Of a DNA stretch of 64,000 bases, positions 60,711 to 64,000 are shown piece by piece. The notes beneath the pieces are model-generated. The model saw nothing but the letters and a program-made list of their open reading frames with translations. It was not told the DNA's origin and did not search any database. The DNA comes from Stromatinia cepivora (taxonomy: Eukaryota > Ascomycota > Leotiomycetes > Helotiales > Sclerotiniaceae), in assembly GCA_014898415.1 (NCBI GenBank), contig RCTD01000003.1, forward strand, positions 1 through 64,000. The letters are read 5' to 3'. A program made the position numbers and the translations under genes. Within the stretch, counting starts at the first letter, position 1, and every line of letters begins with the position of its first letter.

Positions 60711-61712
60711 GTTGTTAAAATAATATCGAGATAACCAAAAAGATTGACTGTTTTGATTTGATTGTATTTGCTTCGGAATTTCGTATGATATTAAGGACGA
60801 GGTGACTTTTTCTTATTTTATGATGTCAAGTAGAAGAAGGATGGTGCCTGATAATTTGATTTTAGTGCGGGGCATATTTAATAATATTAGTACTCCGTAC
60901 AACCCCGCTGTCTCTTTAGCTCAGCGTAGTATGTAGGTATTTTGACCAATTAGAATACGTAGAAAATAAATCGTTATTATCAATGGCCGTGCTGACCGAT
61001 TACCCTTACCCACTTAGATTTAACCTGATCGAAAGTCTAAGCTCAGGTCATACTAGCTCAGCATCATTATCGCTTAAATCACATGATTGATAAAAATTTC
61101 GAGTACAAGACAATCTCAATTTCCATTTCCTCTTTTTCTTTTTTTCTTTTTCTCTTCATAAAACTAAAACTGATTCCTCAATATTCACTCTGGTCTTATG
61201 TCTTTCAATGGCGGGATCTTGGAGGGGAAATTGCAGGATAGAAGAGAATCTTTTCGTTTACTTACCCTCCATCCTATGGCATGAGAATGCGTTGGGTCAT
61301 GGAGAAATATAAAAAACGGGACATTTACAACTACTTGTTGTTATTTTTCTTTATCTCGAAACCAATGGCATTGTATTGAATTGGCGATAAATTTTGCGAC
61401 TTGCCTGCGAAGAAATTTACTTATGGTTTTGGAATTGTTGTGGTTCATTTGCTTTCAGCCACACCAAAACGGACAAAGAATGCTTGCAGCAGATGTTTAC
61501 GAAATTTCCAACCTTGGCTGCCAGATCCAGTTCCATAACTGCGACGAACCCTTTGTTCAAGTGAGGTAAAGAAGGTGAAATTGAACTGTCAAGAAGATTC
61601 AAATTAATCTTTCAGTCATGACCATTGCTATACATCTCAATCATCCTTCAATCACACTCACCTATAGTCACTATCGAGTCTATTTCCTTTCGAGACTCAT
61701 CTGCAGAACAAT
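60711..61712. other. Divergent promoter region
   Basis: Lies between the HASPP28-like gene and the 61713 gene, which are transcribed away from each other. It has a pyrimidine tract (61126-61156, mostly T and C) but no clear TATA box. A frame at 61381-61569 is not convincing. Confidence 0.5.
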
Positions 61713-62108
61713 ATGTCCGCATGTCCTGCCTGCGACCGTCCTCTCGTACTGCCTCCTGCATTCGCATATATAGCTCTCAAATTCCCTCGCATCCGACCCT
61801 CCCTCAATTGTGATCGCAAATTACCTCGTTGCAAAGATTGCGATCAAGCAGCAGCAGAGAAACGAGCCGCTGATGCAATCCTTCCACCACCATACTATGT
61901 CAACCCTGTTGCGCAAATCAAAAAACAAATCGACTTGACACAAGAATTGATCAAGGCAGGGGTGCGGCGAGAAGAATTGGAGATGGAACTTCCTGGTCTG
62001 ATGAAAGAAGGTGTGTTGAGGTTACAGAAAAGGGATGCAAATATACGGAGTGCATGGCATGGATACTGGGAGATTTGGGGATGGGAACAAGGACAACCTC
62101 GACCGTAA
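61713..62108 (+). CDS. Small CxxC protein (131 aa), uncharacterised
   Basis: It starts at an ATG preceded by ACAAT and opens MSACPACDRPLVLPPAF. Further Cys lie in NCDRKLPRCKDCDQAAAEK, so CPAC and CKDC pairs could bind one zinc. A helical stretch follows (NPVAQIKKQIDLTQELIKAG, then EELEMELPGLMKEGVLRLQK) and a Trp-rich end (AWHGYWEIWGWEQGQ). Single exon. The composition and clean frame suggest a conserved fungal gene, but no known function was recognised. Confidence 0.7.
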   Translation: MSACPACDRPLVLPPAFAYIALKFPRIRPSLNCDRKLPRCKDCDQAAAEKRAADAILPPPYYVNPVAQIKKQIDLTQELIKAGVRREELEMELPGLMKEGVLRLQKRDANIRSAWHGYWEIWGWEQGQPRP

Positions 62109-62588
62109 GGTAACATAAGCAAGAGATGATGCACGTCGAGGTCTATAATTGCCTTTAAATGGAGATATTCTATATACCTGTGAGGAGCTCAACATGTCCT
62201 GGCCTGTTCTTTAAGTAGTTGGTAGCTAGGACCTACGAAGCCAACGTTTGGACACCTAATAGTTAGTATGTCACAACTACTTGATTTCATAGCGCATGCA
62301 CCCACAATTGGATAAGGGGCAATCGAAAAAAAATTACCCCAGATATATTAATCACCTTGAAGATATAATATTTGATTGTGATGTTGATTTCTTTTTCAAT
62401 GTGTAACAAACCGCTGAATATCTATTCTATTATTCATAGCCAAGAAATACCACGTAGGTTCCTTGAGATGACGCAAATAAAGCAATTTCAGGGTTTAAAG
62501 TATTCCACCAACATTAATCCTCCTGGTTAACCAACACCAAGACATAATACCAACAACATTTAACATTTCCACCACTTGTCAGAACAAA
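62109..62588. other. Intergenic, promoter of the Sro7-like gene
   Basis: No gene. The last bases before the start at 62589 are ACAAA, a favourable context. Confidence 0.5.
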
Positions 62589-64000
62589 ATGGCAGGTTTT
62601 CTACGTGGAAAACAAGCAGGTATACAAAATGATCTATCTGCGGGTATCTTGCCAGGCTTGTTTGCGCCTGATGATCTGGATCGTTTTGGCATCAATTCGC
62701 AAATAGGGTTTGTTAACTCTGCTACTCTGCTTCCATGTAACAAATTAAGGGATTCAAGGTCAACTAACTTCTACACTTTTAGTTCTCTCGCATATGATCC
62801 AGTACAATCTTTACTTGCAGTCGGAACGAACGAGACAACCTTTGGAAGCGGACAAATTTACATTTTTGGTCAGAAGAGAGTACAAGCAAAGCTTACATTA
62901 CCCCGTCGAGCATCAGTCAAAACTCTACAATTTTGCGCCGACAGACTTATTAGTGTTGATTCGAAGAACGAAGTCATAGTATGGGATTTAGCAACGGCGA
63001 AGAAGTTAGCAGCTTACTCCCCGCCAGGGGTTGTGACTACCATTGTGACGGATCCTATGCTGGATTGGTGTTTAATTGGATTACAAACGGGAGATATTAT
63101 ATGCTACGACTTGGATAGAGAGAAGCTTGCGCCTTTACGACTTACGAATTTCTGGCGCGAAAAGAATCCAAGATCGAGGTTGTTGAGTTGTGTATCTTTA
63201 CAGTTACATCCCAGAGATATTGGACAGTTATTGATAGGGTATACGGAGGGAGCTGTGATATACTCGTTCAAACAGAACAAACCTGTCAAATACTTTCAAT
63301 ATGAAGTTCCAGCCGGAGCTCCTGGTGGAAACGGAGATCCTATGGGGAATAATGCGCCCAGACAACCACGTCTTACACAAGCATTATGGCATCCCACTGG
63401 AACATTCATTGCTACAGCGCATGATGATGCAAGCATTGTCTTTTGGGATCCTAAAGATGGAAGGATCGTGATGGCTCGAACTCTACAAGATACACATGTC
63501 AATGTACCTGGATCTCAGCCGCAAGGTTCTAGCAACTCTGTCGGTACGTTCTCCCTCAAGGAAGACTTTGCCAAAATAGCTTGGTGCTGCAAAGAAAACC
63601 CGGATGATACTGGTCTTCTTGTGGCTGGGGGTGTCCCAACCACGACGCCTACCAAAGGTATGACATTTATGGAGTTGGGTGTAACTCCGGTTTATGCAAC
63701 GTCAACTTGGCAAGTCTTGACCGATCACTTTAATGCAAAACGGCAACATTTCCTTCCAACTCCTACTGGTGCAGATATCGCAGATTTTTGTCTCATTCCT
63801 CGTGCTTCTCCGCATTTTGCCGGAGCTCAAGACCCTGTTGCCATTATTGCACTTCTCACATCCGGTGAGCTAGTTACGTTGAGCTTCCCTAGTGGTCATC
63901 CTATTTCTCCTACAAACCAACTACATCCTTCCCTATCGTTTGTCCATCCGTTCGTCAATTTCATGGCAGTATCTGCTGTTGATAGAGGTCGATGGCTTGG
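62589..64000 (+). CDS. Sro7/Lgl/tomosyn-like WD40 protein (5' part)
   Basis: Exon 1 is 62589-62707, then a GTTTGT...TTTTAG intron (62708-62783), and exon 2 stays open to the window end. It starts MAGFLRGKQAGIQNDLSAGI, then LPGLFAPDDLDRFGINSQIG and SLAYDPVQSLLAVGTNE, the first WD-type blade. Further blades show LISVDSKNEVIVWDLATAKK, LQLHPRDIGQLLIGYTEGAV and ALWHPTGTFIATAHDDASIV. This is the N-terminal double-propeller domain of the Lgl family (yeast Sro7/Sro77), which bind exocytic SNAREs and help polarised secretion. About 445 residues are seen; the second propeller and any R-SNARE-like tail lie beyond the window. Phase 2 joins G-S across the intron. Confidence 0.9.
   Translation, partial: MAGFLRGKQAGIQNDLSAGILPGLFAPDDLDRFGINSQIGFVNSATLLPCNKLRDSRSTNFYTFSSLAYDPVQSLLAVGTNETTFGSGQIYIFGQKRVQAKLTLPRRASVKTLQFCADRLISVDSKNEVIVWDLATAKKLAAYSPPGVVTTIVTDPMLDWCLIGLQTGDIICYDLDREKLAPLRLTNFWREKNPRSRLLSCVSLQLHPRDIGQLLIGYTEGAVIYSFKQNKPVKYFQYEVPAGAPGGNGDPMGNNAPRQPRLTQALWHPTGTFIATAHDDASIVFWDPKDGRIVMARTLQDTHVNVPGSQPQGSSNSVGTFSLKEDFAKIAWCCKENPDDTGLLVAGGVPTTTPTKGMTFMELGVTPVYATSTWQVLTDHFNAKRQHFLPTPTGADIADFCLIPRASPHFAGAQDPVAIIALLTSGELVTLSFPSGHPISPTNQLHPSLSFVHPFVNFMAVSAVDRGRWL

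Noticed and set aside
60131..60734. Plus-strand Ser/Leu/Phe-rich ORFs
   Set aside because: Antisense of the Glu/Lys-rich HASPP28/PDAP1-like gene, which has consistent splice phases.
1..64000. Starship-type giant element or CRISPR array
   Set aside because: No tyrosine-recombinase captain gene is visible, and no regular spacer-repeat array exists; the tandem repeats are short minisatellites.

Overview
The window looks like a filamentous ascomycete, most likely Leotiomycetes/Sclerotiniaceae (Botrytis/Sclerotinia-like). The reasons are short introns with GTRNGT donors, CTRAY branch points and YAG acceptors, transposons with strong C-to-T and G-to-A decay of the repeat-induced point mutation (RIP) type, and fungal housekeeping genes such as an Sro7/Lgl-like protein and a HASPP28/PDAP1-like phosphoprotein. 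The taxon is an inference; no database search was possible.

Region 1 (1-27 kb) is a very AT-rich block of transposons nested inside each other. It can be dated from the inside out by exact target-site duplications (TSDs). An outer minus-strand element (copia-B2, right LTR 26724-26974) is broken by copia-1 (LTRs 61-186 and 24849-24974). Copia-1 is broken by two 1.68-kb gag-only LTR elements (2523-4199 and 7865-9540), a 551-bp hAT-like MITE (4540-5090), a 529-bp unclassified element (5201-5729) and a minus-strand copia-B (9621-24633). Copia-B is itself broken by copia-A (9960-18220). Removing the inserts gives copia-1 about 5.4 kb, copia-A 8.26 kb and copia-B about 6.7 kb. All are dead.

Region 2 (27-46 kb) is a graveyard of genes hit by transposons. 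An acidic-protein gene is split by the 527-bp element. A long repeat/coiled-coil gene is split by a Fot1/pogo-like element. A NADAR-domain gene is split by the second copy of the hAT-like MITE. A protein-kinase-like gene (37588-38376) remains intact among solo LTRs and a second Fot1/pogo-like element. In each split gene, removing the insert with one TSD copy rejoins the reading frame, so the hosts were genes before insertion.

Region 3 (46-59 kb) is sparser in transposons. It holds two small Cys-containing ORFs, a six-exon CorA-like transporter gene whose phases all agree (50065-52646), and a zinc-cluster transcription-factor-like gene (53679-56934) with a Pin4-type RRM embedded in its C-terminal half.

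Region 4 (59-64 kb) is conserved core genome: an intron-containing tRNA (anticodon read as CCA), the HASPP28/PDAP1-like gene, a small CxxC protein, and the 5' part of an Sro7/tomosyn-like gene that runs off the window.
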